Source: Cupriavidus sp. (GTDB taxonomy: Bacteria > Pseudomonadota > Gammaproteobacteria > Burkholderiales > Burkholderiaceae). Taken from it: 64,000 bases of DNA. Within the stretch, counting starts at the first letter, position 1, and each line of letters starts with the position of its first letter. Of this stretch, positions 34,012 through 42,261 are shown one piece after another. The notes under the pieces were generated by a model, which was not told where the DNA came from, did not search any database, and saw nothing but the letters and a program-made list of their open reading frames with translations. The stretch lies in NCBI GenBank assembly GCA_031181345.1, contig JAPSLC010000013.1, positions 1-64,000 on the forward strand, given 5' to 3'. Position numbers and translations under genes: made by a program.

Positions 34012-35771
34012 GCGTCGCGCCTGCGTGCCAGGCTGACGGTGAAGATGCCCCAGCGGTCGATTCGCTGCGTCACCTTGTCGAAGCCGGCGCTGCGCACCAG
34101 TTCGTCCATTTCCGCCTGCGAGCGGCGCCGCATCACCCACGCCGCGCCGGCGCGGTGGCTGGTCAGCACGCGGGCGATGAATTCGAGCTGCGGATGCCAG
34201 GGCTGGCCCGTGTAGACCAGATAGCCGCCCGGCGGTACCGCACGCGCCAGGCCATCGAGCGATCGGCGGATCATCGCGTTGTCGGGAAACAGCTCGTACA
34301 GGCCGGAGACGACGGCCAGGGTCGGCGCCGGCGACAGCGCGGCCAGATCGTCGCCATCGAAGGCGTCGCCCTGCTCGAAGCGGGCGATGCCGCCCAGGCC
34401 CTTGGCCGCGATCAACGCCCTGCCCTGCTCGACGTTCAGCGCGCTGTAGTCGCGCAGCAGGATCGATTGGACCGCGACGCGGTCGAGCTTTTCCAGCGCC
34501 TCGAGCACGTAGCGCCCGTGACCGGCCGCGATATCGACCATCCGCACCGGCATGCCGGCCGCATGCAGCCGGCGCACGGCCTCGGCAATCAGTTCCTCGG
34601 CGTGGACCTTGCGCTGACGGATCCCGCGCCAACCGATCGCATCGAGGTATTGCCGGTCGGCCATGCGGCCGAGCGCGCCGCGGCCCGAGGGCGTGTTGCA
34701 ATAGACATAGTCAAGGGTCGAGCCGGAATCGAAGCCGGTTTCGTGCCCCAGCCGCACGCCGTCCGACAGCAGGCCGCCGAGCTCGAGGTTCGCGCGCGCC
34801 GCGCGCCAATACCACGCTGCCAGGCCGGTCGGCGTCGAGGCGAGCCGGTCCGATTCCTCGCGGAACGGCCCAATCTGGTCCGCATCGAGCAGCGAGCGCG
34901 GCGCCGAGGGCGTGTCGAACTCGCGCAGGATGAAGCGACGCGCCGCGTCCACCGCGCGCTGACGATCGCGCTCGCCCAGCGTGTCGTGATAGAAGCCATC
35001 GAGCACGATGCGCTCCTTGATCCGGCTGCCCAGCCGCTCGTAGAAGCGGTCCTGCGGTCCGCGATGCACGACCCAGTCGGCGCCGGAGATCAGCAACTGC
35101 GTCGGCACGGTGATCGCGGCGGCGTCGGCGACGATCCGTTCGGCGGTCTCGTACAGGTCCAGCAGGATATTGACCGCGATCGGCCGCGTGATCAGCGGAT
35201 CGCGGTCATAGCTGGCGATGCGCTCGGGATCGTGGGTCAGGAACTTCGCCTTGACATAGCTGTTGACGAAGAACTTGCCGCGCAGCCGCTGCATCAGCTT
35301 CAGGCCCGGGCGTGCAAACGGCACATACAGCTTGACCTTGAACGCGGGCGAGGCCAGCACCAGCGCGCGGATCGGCGGCGCGTAGTCGTGCACCCAGGTC
35401 GCGGCGAGCACCGCGCCAACGCTCTGCGCCACCACCGCCATCCGCTCCAGCGGGATGCCGTGGTTGCCGGCGATATGTCCGGTGAAGCTCTGGATATCGC
35501 GCACGGAATCGGCAAGGCTCGGGCTGTAGCCGCGCTCTCCCGGCGAGCGGCCATGGCCGCGGGCGTCCCAGGCAAAGATGTCGTAGCCCGGCAGGTTCAG
35601 TTCGTCGGCAAGGTGAGCGACACGGCCGGAATGCTCGTGCCCGCGATGGAACAGCACTACCGCGCCGCGCGGCTGTCCCTCGACCGCAGGCCAGTGCCGA
35701 TAGAACAGCGTCTGGCCGTCGTGGGTCTGGAACTGCAGCTCCTGCGGCTGGCGCATCGACAGTCGGTCCAT
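34008..35771 (-). CDS. ynbC: Alpha/beta hydrolase - SAM methyltransferase fusion (YnbC-like)
   Basis: A 587-aa protein close to the length I recall for E. coli YnbC. Residues 10-285 form a monoacylglycerol-lipase-like hydrolase: oxyanion segment LFHRGHEHSGR, nucleophile Ser117 in VVAQSVGAV, Asp232 and His262 (GFYHDTLGE). Residues 310-587 form a class I SAM methyltransferase domain with motif I VDIAAGHGRYVLEAL near 412. One polypeptide could thus deacylate and methylate a lipid intermediate. It lies 3 bases after ynbA and overlaps ynbD. Confidence 0.92.
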   Translation of the reverse strand: MDRLSMRQPQELQFQTHDGQTLFYRHWPAVEGQPRGAVVLFHRGHEHSGRVAHLADELNLPGYDIFAWDARGHGRSPGERGYSPSLADSVRDIQSFTGHIAGNHGIPLERMAVVAQSVGAVLAATWVHDYAPPIRALVLASPAFKVKLYVPFARPGLKLMQRLRGKFFVNSYVKAKFLTHDPERIASYDRDPLITRPIAVNILLDLYETAERIVADAAAITVPTQLLISGADWVVHRGPQDRFYERLGSRIKERIVLDGFYHDTLGERDRQRAVDAARRFILREFDTPSAPRSLLDADQIGPFREESDRLASTPTGLAAWYWRAARANLELGGLLSDGVRLGHETGFDSGSTLDYVYCNTPSGRGALGRMADRQYLDAIGWRGIRQRKVHAEELIAEAVRRLHAAGMPVRMVDIAAGHGRYVLEALEKLDRVAVQSILLRDYSALNVEQGRALIAAKGLGGIARFEQGDAFDGDDLAALSPAPTLAVVSGLYELFPDNAMIRRSLDGLARAVPPGGYLVYTGQPWHPQLEFIARVLTSHRAGAAWVMRRRSQAEMDELVRSAGFDKVTQRIDRWGIFTVSLARRRDA

Positions 35772-35774
35772 GGC

Positions 35775-36431
35775 TTACTCCGCGGTCCGGGTCGGCGCCT
35801 GGGCTTCGTCTTGGGCTTGTGCGTGTGCTTCGGCGACGCCGCGCCGTACCCGGTTGACGATGGTGAGCACCGACAGCAGCGACAGCAGCAGCCACAGCCA
35901 CGGCCCGACCGCGCCGAAACCCAGCCCGAGCCCGGCCCACAGCGCAATCGCCCCGACCACGAGTGCCCGATCGCTCTTGCCGAAGGGGCCGTCATAACGG
36001 CGGCTCGCACCGGCCAGCGGACCGATCAGCCCGGCGGCCTCGACGATCACCGCCAGCAAGGCGAACGGGACGACCTGGGCGAGATTGAAGTCGGGCAGCG
36101 CGGCCAGCGGCAGGATCAGCGCGAGGTCCGAGACGATGTCGCCGAGCTCGTTCAGATAGGCGCCCAGCGCGCTCTTCTGGCCGTGCTCGCGCGCCAGCAT
36201 GCCGTCGATCGCATTGAGCGCCATCCGCGCGAACAGCCACAACGGAAACAGCAGGAACAGCACCGGGGTCTCGGCCACCAGCGCGCCGATCGCCGCGAGC
36301 GCGCCGATGGCCAGCGAGCCGGCCGCCGCGACCAGCGTCACCTGATTGGCGGTGGCGCCGCGCTCGGCCAGATCCTGGACCAGCGGTCGCAGCCACGCCT
36401 GAAATCTGGGCTTGAGTTCGTAGAGCGTCAT
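35775..36431 (-). CDS. ynbA: CDP-alcohol phosphatidyltransferase family protein (YnbA-like)
   Basis: A 218-aa membrane protein from the ATG at 36431 (GGGAGG 9 bases upstream). The CDP-alcohol motif is recognisable but altered: NAIDGMLAR with Asn73, Asp76, Gly77 and Arg81, then Gly90, Asn94 and Asp98 in LGAYLNELGD. Two of the four usual metal-binding Asp are Asn. As I recall, E. coli YnbA has the same changes (ALNALDGMLAR...LNETGD), which supports orthology. It is the first gene of the operon. It should transfer a phosphatidyl group from CDP-diacylglycerol to an unknown alcohol, if it is active. Confidence 0.9.
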   Translation of the reverse strand: MTLYELKPRFQAWLRPLVQDLAERGATANQVTLVAAAGSLAIGALAAIGALVAETPVLFLLFPLWLFARMALNAIDGMLAREHGQKSALGAYLNELGDIVSDLALILPLAALPDFNLAQVVPFALLAVIVEAAGLIGPLAGASRRYDGPFGKSDRALVVGAIALWAGLGLGFGAVGPWLWLLLSLLSVLTIVNRVRRGVAEAHAQAQDEAQAPTRTAE

Positions 36432-36525
36432 TGCGCCGGCCTCCCGCAGAGCTTGCGCCGGAAGCGGCATGGCGATGCGCCAGGCTGAACCGGAACCCGG
36501 CGCGCTGTGCGACCGGTGAACCGGG

Positions 36526-36562
36526 CCCCCCCTTCCGGATTTATTGGTATTGGTATTGGTAT
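36526..36562. repeat. Simple repeats upstream of ynbA (C7 tract and TATTGG tandem)
   Basis: A run of seven C (36526-36532) is followed by three exact TATTGG hexamers (36542-36559) plus TAT. They lie in the 275-base gap between the WbuB-like gene and ynbA, about 95-130 bases before the ynbA ATG, where the operon promoter should be. Both kinds of tract are prone to slippage. Confidence 0.7.
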
Positions 36563-36706
36563 CTGGTCTTGCCTCGACGCCGCGCATGCCTTCTGGGGCA
36601 GCGGGCGTCAAGGCCGAGACATTACCAGAACTGCCGTCGGCGGTGAATTCAACGAAGTCTCATTCACCCGCCGCCAACATCGCCGCCAACCACGCTCTTC
36701 TGTCGA

Positions 36707-38014
36707 CTACTGCGCCACCACGCTGCAGTCCTCGTCTTCCTTCTTGTTCTCCTTGTTCCCCTTGTTCCCCTTCTCGTCCCTCTCTTCCGCCTGCGGGTCG
36801 CGGCGCAGCCAGCCCTCCAGCTTGTCGATCACGCGCGCAAAGCTGAACTGGCTGTCGTAGTAGCGCCTGGCGGATTCGCCCATCGCCTGCCGCGCCTGCG
36901 GCGGCAGCGCCCGCAGCTTGCGCACCGCTGCCAGCAGGGCCGCGCTGTCGCCGGCCGGACAGGTCACGCCCGCGCCCGCATCCTCGACCACACGCGCACC
37001 TTCGCCATCGAGCATGGCGACGATGGGCACGCCGGTGGCCAGATACGACTGCACCTTGCTGGGCACCGTCATCGCGAACAGCGGATCGGGTTTGAGGGTC
37101 ACCAGCAGCGCATCGGCCTGCCGGTAGAAATCCGGCAATCGGTCAGCCGCGACAAGCCCGTGAAATCGCACCCGGGCCCCCAGCCCCCGCCGCGCGACCT
37201 CGTCGGCCATCCAGCCCGCCGCGCTGCCCGCGCCGACGAAATGCCAGCGCGTGCCATCCTCGCCCGCGGCCTCGACGGCATCGAGCACGGCGGCAAATCC
37301 CTGGGCATGGCCGAGATTGCCGAGGTAATAGATATCGAAGCCGTCCTTGCCGCCGCCTTCGGCAAGCGGCTGCGCCGCGGTGCGGTCTTCCGCGCGGCCG
37401 TCGCCCCAGTTCGGCAGATAGCTGATCCGCGAGCGGCTGCCGGCGCGTTCGTTCAGCAGCGGGATATAGGCGCGCGATTGCGAGAAGACGTGGTCGCAGC
37501 GGCGGTAGACCCATGCCATGAACGCTGCGATCGGCGCCAGCAGCAGCGACGAGCGCACCGCGCCGACCGCGCTGATCGATTCGGGCCACAGGTCCTGCAC
37601 CCACAGCATCAGGCGGGCCCGCTTCAGGCGGCTGAGCACGACGCCGGGCAACCCGACGGTGCCGGGCGAGGGCTGGCAAACGAACACATGGTCGAAGCGC
37701 CGGCCGCGCAGCTTCCACGCCCCCAGCACACTGGCGCTCAGCGCGAAGCTCAGGTAGTTCAGCGCCAGTCGCCGATAGCCCTTGCCGCGGGCGACCATCG
37801 GCACGCGTACGATGTCGACCTCGTCCAGCGCGGCAAAGTCCTTTGGTGCCCGCCGAAACGACTCGAACACGGTGCCGTGCGGGTAATTGGGCACGCCCGT
37901 CAGCACCGTGACCGCGTGTCCGCGCCGCGCGAGCTCGACCGCGAGTTCGTTGAAGCGGAAGTTCTCCGGCCAGAAATGCTGGCTCAGGATCAGAACCCGG
38001 GTGCCGGCTGTCAT
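36707..38014 (-). CDS. wbuB: Glycosyltransferase family 4, WbuB-like (L-FucNAc transferase)
   Basis: A 435-aa protein. The opening LILSQHFWPENFRFNELAVE is the WbuB/WcaI-type start, with VLTGVPNYPHG near 40. The middle has LWVQDLWPES and the C-terminal Rossmann half has IYYLGNLGHAQG and PSKVQSYLATGVPIVA. In E. coli O26 WbuB is associated with L-FucNAc transfer; here it closes an fnlA-like/reductase/fnlC cluster, which supports that sugar. The last 20 residues are a Lys/Asn/Asp/Glu-rich tail encoded by a 9-base tandem repeat (about 36743-36775), unlike the rest. The start overlaps the fnlC stop (ATGA). Confidence 0.85.
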   Translation of the reverse strand: MTAGTRVLILSQHFWPENFRFNELAVELARRGHAVTVLTGVPNYPHGTVFESFRRAPKDFAALDEVDIVRVPMVARGKGYRRLALNYLSFALSASVLGAWKLRGRRFDHVFVCQPSPGTVGLPGVVLSRLKRARLMLWVQDLWPESISAVGAVRSSLLLAPIAAFMAWVYRRCDHVFSQSRAYIPLLNERAGSRSRISYLPNWGDGRAEDRTAAQPLAEGGGKDGFDIYYLGNLGHAQGFAAVLDAVEAAGEDGTRWHFVGAGSAAGWMADEVARRGLGARVRFHGLVAADRLPDFYRQADALLVTLKPDPLFAMTVPSKVQSYLATGVPIVAMLDGEGARVVEDAGAGVTCPAGDSAALLAAVRKLRALPPQARQAMGESARRYYDSQFSFARVIDKLEGWLRRDPQAEERDEKGNKGNKENKKEDEDCSVVAQ

Positions 38015-39147
38015 GCGCTGTCCTTGCGCCACACCACGCGGTCCACGTAATCGGTATAGCTGTGCAGGATGCGCAGGACCTTGTCGGAGACGTTGTCCGC
38101 GCCATAGTCGTCGACCATCTTCAACTGCCGGTGCTCGCCACGGCCCTGCGCGTCCAGGATCGCCAGGGCCTGGCGGATGCGCTCGGGATTGAGCCCGACC
38201 ATCATCACCGCGCCCTCCTCCATGCCCTCCGGCCGCTCGTGGGCCTCGCGCAGGTTCAGCGCGGGGAAGTTCAGCAGCGACGATTCCTCGGTGACGGTGC
38301 CGCTGTCCGACAGTACCGCGCGGGCCTCGCATTGCAGCCGCACATAATCGAGAAAGCCGAGCGGCTTGAGCAGCCGCACGTTGGCCGGAAACTCCAGCCC
38401 CAGTGCGTCGATACGCTTGCGCGTGCGTGGATGCGTCGACACGATGACCGGCAGGCCGCTGTCGTTGGCGAGCTCCGCCAGCACCTGCGCGAGCCGGCGC
38501 AGCCGCTCGGGCGTGTCGACGTTTTCCTCGCGGTGCGCGCTGACCACGTAGAAGCGCCGCGGCTGCAGGTCCAGACTGTCCAGCACGGTGGAAGCGGCGA
38601 TGCCGGGCCGGTAGTAGTCCAGCACCTCGCGCAAGGGGCTGCCGGTCTTGATCACGCGATCCGGCGGCAGGCCCTCGCGCAGCAGATATTCGCGCGCGAT
38701 GTCGCTATAGGTCAGATTGATATCGGCGATATGGTCGACGATGCGACGGTTGATCTCTTCCGGCACGCGCTCGTCGAAGCTGCGGTTGCCGGCCTCCATA
38801 TGAAAGACCGGCACCTTGCGCCGCTTGGCCGCGATCGCGCCCAGGCTGCTGTTGGTATCGCCGAGGATCAGCAGCGCATCCGGCCGTTCGCTGGCGAGTA
38901 CCGCGTCGGTCCGGACGATGACCTCGCCGATGGTCGCGGCCGGCGACTCGCGCGCGGCATCGAGAAAGTGGTCCGGCCGGCGGACTTCCAATTGCTCGAA
39001 GAACACCTCGTTCAGTTCGAAGTCGTAGTTCTGGCCGGTATGCACCAGGCAATGGTCGCAATGCCGGTCCAGCAGCGCGATGATGCGCGACAGGCGAATG
39101 ATCTCGGGCCGTGTGCCGAGCAGGGTCATCACCTTGAGCCGTTTCAT
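38011..39147 (-). CDS. fnlC: UDP-N-acetylglucosamine 2-epimerase family protein (FnlC/WbjD-like)
   Basis: A 378-aa protein, the usual size. WecB-family motifs are all present: LLGTRPEIIRLSRII, HTGQNYDFELNEVFF, ILGDTNSSLGAI, VFHMEAGNRSFDERVPEEIN and VSAHREENVD. In the L-FucNAc pathway this enzyme performs the last step, 2-epimerisation to UDP-L-FucNAc. AAGGAG lies 6 bases before the ATG at 39147, which overlaps the stop of the reductase gene. Confidence 0.9.
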   Translation of the reverse strand: MKRLKVMTLLGTRPEIIRLSRIIALLDRHCDHCLVHTGQNYDFELNEVFFEQLEVRRPDHFLDAARESPAATIGEVIVRTDAVLASERPDALLILGDTNSSLGAIAAKRRKVPVFHMEAGNRSFDERVPEEINRRIVDHIADINLTYSDIAREYLLREGLPPDRVIKTGSPLREVLDYYRPGIAASTVLDSLDLQPRRFYVVSAHREENVDTPERLRRLAQVLAELANDSGLPVIVSTHPRTRKRIDALGLEFPANVRLLKPLGFLDYVRLQCEARAVLSDSGTVTEESSLLNFPALNLREAHERPEGMEEGAVMMVGLNPERIRQALAILDAQGRGEHRQLKMVDDYGADNVSDKVLRILHSYTDYVDRVVWRKDSA

Positions 39148-40040
39148 GACGCGTCTCCTTGCCGGCGCCGCGCGGGCGCATACGCTTGCAGATAGTCGGC
39201 GTGCATCGCCGCGATCAGGTCTTCCCAAGGGGGCGGCGCATAGTCGAGCGCCGCCCGCAGCCGCGCCGAATCGAGCGAGCGGTCGATGGCCGGCTGCATC
39301 TCGCGGTGGATGGCGATCTCATGCCCATATTGGCGAGCCACCAGCCGCAGCAGCCGATCCTTGTCGATCGGCGCCGCGCTCAGGTGGTAGAGGCCGGCCA
39401 GTTCGCGCCGCGGCAAGATGCGTTCGCGCAGCAAGCGGGCGATCTCGACGGTGGGCAGGCCGGAGAACACCGCGCCGCCGTAACCGGTCACCGACCCGCG
39501 CTGGCCGAGAAACCAGTCGACCAGGCTGATGCCGCGCGCCGATTCGTGGCCGATCAGCGAGGTACGCAGGGTCAGATGGCCGCCGTAGTCGACCTCGCCA
39601 AGCCGCTTGCTGCGGCCGTAGAGATCATCCGCATCGGCCGGATCGCTTTCGCGATAGCCTCCTGTCCGGCCCGAGAAGACGCAGTCGGTCGAGACATGGA
39701 CCAGCCGCGCGCCGACCGCCGTGCAGGCACGCGCGAGCCGGTGCGGCAGGCTCGCGTTCAGCGCGATCGCCGCCAGCGGGTCCTGCGCCTGCTCGCGCTG
39801 CTTGATCAGCCCGACGCAATTGATCAATGCATCGGGCTTGACGAGGCGAACGAGACCATCGAGGGTGGACTCGTCCAGCGCATCGACACCCGGATGCAGA
39901 CGTCCACGTGCCGGCACCAGATAGCCGTCCGGCAGCGGCGTCCGCAGCGACCCATGCACTTCGATGTCAGGGTCTGCGGCCAGATGCCGGTAGAGCGTAT
40001 AGCCGAGCATGCCGCCGGCGCCGAGCACGAGCACGCGCAT
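39144..40040 (-). CDS. RmlD-like NAD(P)-dependent sugar reductase in the FnlB position
   Basis: A 298-aa SDR of the dTDP-4-dehydrorhamnose reductase type: MRVLVLGAGGMLGYTLYRHL, then VHVSTDCVFSGRTGGYRESD and YGRSKRLGE with the catalytic Tyr-x3-Lys. It sits between fnlA and fnlC, where FnlB/WbjC/CapF normally reduces the 4-keto intermediate. Those enzymes are about 370 aa with a C-terminal cupin domain; this one is shorter and ends after the SDR fold. It probably does the same reduction without the cupin. Confidence 0.85.
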   Translation of the reverse strand: MRVLVLGAGGMLGYTLYRHLAADPDIEVHGSLRTPLPDGYLVPARGRLHPGVDALDESTLDGLVRLVKPDALINCVGLIKQREQAQDPLAAIALNASLPHRLARACTAVGARLVHVSTDCVFSGRTGGYRESDPADADDLYGRSKRLGEVDYGGHLTLRTSLIGHESARGISLVDWFLGQRGSVTGYGGAVFSGLPTVEIARLLRERILPRRELAGLYHLSAAPIDKDRLLRLVARQYGHEIAIHREMQPAIDRSLDSARLRAALDYAPPPWEDLIAAMHADYLQAYAPARRRQGDAS

Positions 40041-40043
40041 CGC

Positions 40044-41078
40044 TCAGTACTCCGCCTGGCTGTACTGGCCCTCGAGCGCCGCGCGCACGAATGGCAGGCG
40101 CCGCAGCAGCGCCTTGGTCTGCTGCACATCCAGCTGCTCGGTGTTGTCGGAGCTGTAGTCGGTCGAGGCCGAGATCGCGGTCTCCCCGTGCTCGAAGAAC
40201 TTCGCGTAGTTCAGGTCGCGGTTGTCCGGCGGCACGCGGTAATAGGTGCCCAGATCTTCGGCCAGCGCCATCTCCTCGCGGCTGAGCAGCGCCTCGCTGC
40301 GCTTCTCGCCGTGGCGCGTACCGATGATCCGCACCGGGTGGTCGGGCACCTCGAACAGCTCGCACAGGGCCCGCGCCAGCGTCGCGATCGTGGTGGCCGG
40401 CGACTTCTGCACGTAGATGTCGCCGTTGCGCCCATGCTTGAACGCGAACATCACCAGTTCGACCGCATCCTCCAGGCTCATCATGAAGCGGGTCATGCGC
40501 GGGTCGGTCAGCGTCAGCGGCCGGCGCTCCAGGATCTGCTCGACGAACAGCGGTATCACGGAGCCGCGCGAGGCCATCACGTTGCCGTAGCGCGTGATGC
40601 AGACACTGGTGCGCTGCTCGTCGAGCTGGCGCGCCTTGGCCTGCGCCACCTTTTCCATCAGCGCCTTGCTCATGCCCATCGCGCTGACCGGATAGACCGC
40701 CTTGTCGGTGCTCAGGCAGATCACGCGCCGGACCCCGCATGACTGCGCGGCCCCGAGCACCTGTTCCGTTCCGACGATATTGGTCTTGACCGCTTCCATC
40801 GGATGGAACTCGCACGAGGGCACTTGCTTGAGCGCCGCGGCGTGGAACACGTAGTCCACGCCCTGGAATGCCGCCAGCAGGCTCTGAGGGTCGCGCACAT
40901 CGCCGAGGTGAAACTTCAGCTTCGGGCTGGCGTAACGCAGCCGCATATCGTTCTGCTTCTTCTCGTCGCGGCTGAAGATGCGGATTTCGCGCAGCTCGCT
41001 GTCCAGGAAGCGTTCGAGCACGGCATTCCCGAAGGAGCCCGTGCCCCCGGTGATGAGCAGGCATTTATCGCTGAACAT
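40044..41078 (-). CDS. fnlA: UDP-GlcNAc 4,6-dehydratase/5-epimerase (FnlA/WbjB/CapE-like)
   Basis: A 344-aa protein, the length I recall for FnlA. Rossmann motif LLITGGTGSFGNAVLERF. The active region is LSTDKAVYPVSAMGMSKALM, with Met/Lys in place of Tyr/Lys, as in inverting 4,6-dehydratases. The end is DVQQTKALLRRLPFVRAAL-like. It converts UDP-GlcNAc to the 4-keto-6-deoxy talose/allose intermediates, the first step to UDP-L-FucNAc. Its start overlaps the upstream glycosyltransferase stop by 14 bases. Confidence 0.92.
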   Translation of the reverse strand: MFSDKCLLITGGTGSFGNAVLERFLDSELREIRIFSRDEKKQNDMRLRYASPKLKFHLGDVRDPQSLLAAFQGVDYVFHAAALKQVPSCEFHPMEAVKTNIVGTEQVLGAAQSCGVRRVICLSTDKAVYPVSAMGMSKALMEKVAQAKARQLDEQRTSVCITRYGNVMASRGSVIPLFVEQILERRPLTLTDPRMTRFMMSLEDAVELVMFAFKHGRNGDIYVQKSPATTIATLARALCELFEVPDHPVRIIGTRHGEKRSEALLSREEMALAEDLGTYYRVPPDNRDLNYAKFFEHGETAISASTDYSSDNTEQLDVQQTKALLRRLPFVRAALEGQYSQAEY

Positions 41079-42261
41079 GCGGATCGGGATGGTCGGTGGT
41101 GGAAGGAGCCGGCGTGGCAGGCGTGCCGGCGTCGAACAGCTGGCGATGCAGCGCCCACGCCTGGCGAGCGAGATGGGACCAGGTATAGCGTTCGAGCACC
41201 AGCCCCCGCAGCGCGGCGCCCATGCCCTGGCGCTGCGCCGCCGGCAGATTCAGCATGCGTTCGAGCCCGGCGGCCAGCCCGTCGACCGTGGCCGGCACGA
41301 TATGCCCGCCCCCGGCCGACTCCAGCGCATCGAAGCCGCACTGGTCGGTGATCAGCGCCGGCGTGCCGAACAGCCCCGCCTCGAGCACGACCAGCGACAT
41401 CGCTTCGTGGCGCGACGGCACCACCAGCAGGTCGGCGGCGGCGAGCAGGTCCAGCTTGTCCTGGCCTTCGACATTGCCGAGCAGCTGCACCCGCCCTTGC
41501 AGTCCGAGGCGATCGATCAGCGCGAGCAACGCAGCACGCTCCCCGGCGTCGCGGCCCGCCAGCAGCAGCCGCGCATCGGGATGGGTCGATGCGATCCGGC
41601 TCCACGCCTCGATCAGCAGGTCCGGCCCCTTGATCAGCGCCAGCCGGCCGAGAAACAGCACCAGCGGCGCCGCGCCGATGCCGTGGCGGTCGCGCGCACG
41701 CTGAGGCTGCAGCTCTTCGCACCACTCGGCATCGACGCCGTTGGGCAGCACGACGATGCGTGAGTCCGGCACGCCGTATGCATGAAAGTGCGCGCGCTCC
41801 TGCTCGGTGACCGCCACGCAGCAACTGGCGCCCAGCACCAGCCGCTTGCCGACGATCGCGTTGTACAGCTGCTTGACCCGCCTGGAACGCCCGAAGATCG
41901 GCAGCGATCCGGCCGGGCAGTAGACGTAGGGCCGGCCGTGCCGCCGCGCCATCCAGCCGCTGAGCGCCCCCAGCCAGCTCCAGTGCCCATGGATATGGAC
42001 CACGTCGGCCTGCCGCACGCACCGCGCGACCTTGCCCGGCCACACCCACGGCACGATGAAGCGCCGGCTCGGCGTCGGCACCAGCGTGCAGTCGATGCCG
42101 GCGAGTTCGCGCAGCCGCTGCGGGCCGAGCCCGAGGCGCGTGGCCAGCACCGACACCTCGGCGCCGACCTCTTTCATGGCACGGCCCAGGCGATAGGTCC
42201 GTTCGGCGGTCCCGCCGCCGAGCGACGGATCGATGGCATCGCAGACAAACAGCACCTTCAT
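41065..42261 (-). CDS. Glycosyltransferase family 4
   Basis: A 398-aa GT-B enzyme. The N-terminal acceptor half starts KVLFVCDAIDPSLGGGTAER, with HIHGHWSWLGALSGW near 90. The donor half has VLFLGRLALIKGPDLLIEAW and the E-x7-E element SRHEAMSLVVLEAGLFG. It should add one sugar to the lipid-linked repeat unit at the inner face of the membrane. The sugar is unknown. Its start overlaps the stop of the upstream epimerase gene by 4 bases. Confidence 0.92.
   Translation of the reverse strand: MKVLFVCDAIDPSLGGGTAERTYRLGRAMKEVGAEVSVLATRLGLGPQRLRELAGIDCTLVPTPSRRFIVPWVWPGKVARCVRQADVVHIHGHWSWLGALSGWMARRHGRPYVYCPAGSLPIFGRSRRVKQLYNAIVGKRLVLGASCCVAVTEQERAHFHAYGVPDSRIVVLPNGVDAEWCEELQPQRARDRHGIGAAPLVLFLGRLALIKGPDLLIEAWSRIASTHPDARLLLAGRDAGERAALLALIDRLGLQGRVQLLGNVEGQDKLDLLAAADLLVVPSRHEAMSLVVLEAGLFGTPALITDQCGFDALESAGGGHIVPATVDGLAAGLERMLNLPAAQRQGMGAALRGLVLERYTWSHLARQAWALHRQLFDAGTPATPAPSTTDHPDPHVQR

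Noticed and set aside
33780..36488. Plus-strand open frame of 902 codons opposite ynbC/ynbD/ynbA
   Set aside because: Antisense to three well-matched genes; no domain, and His/Arg-rich composition typical of antisense frames in high-GC DNA.
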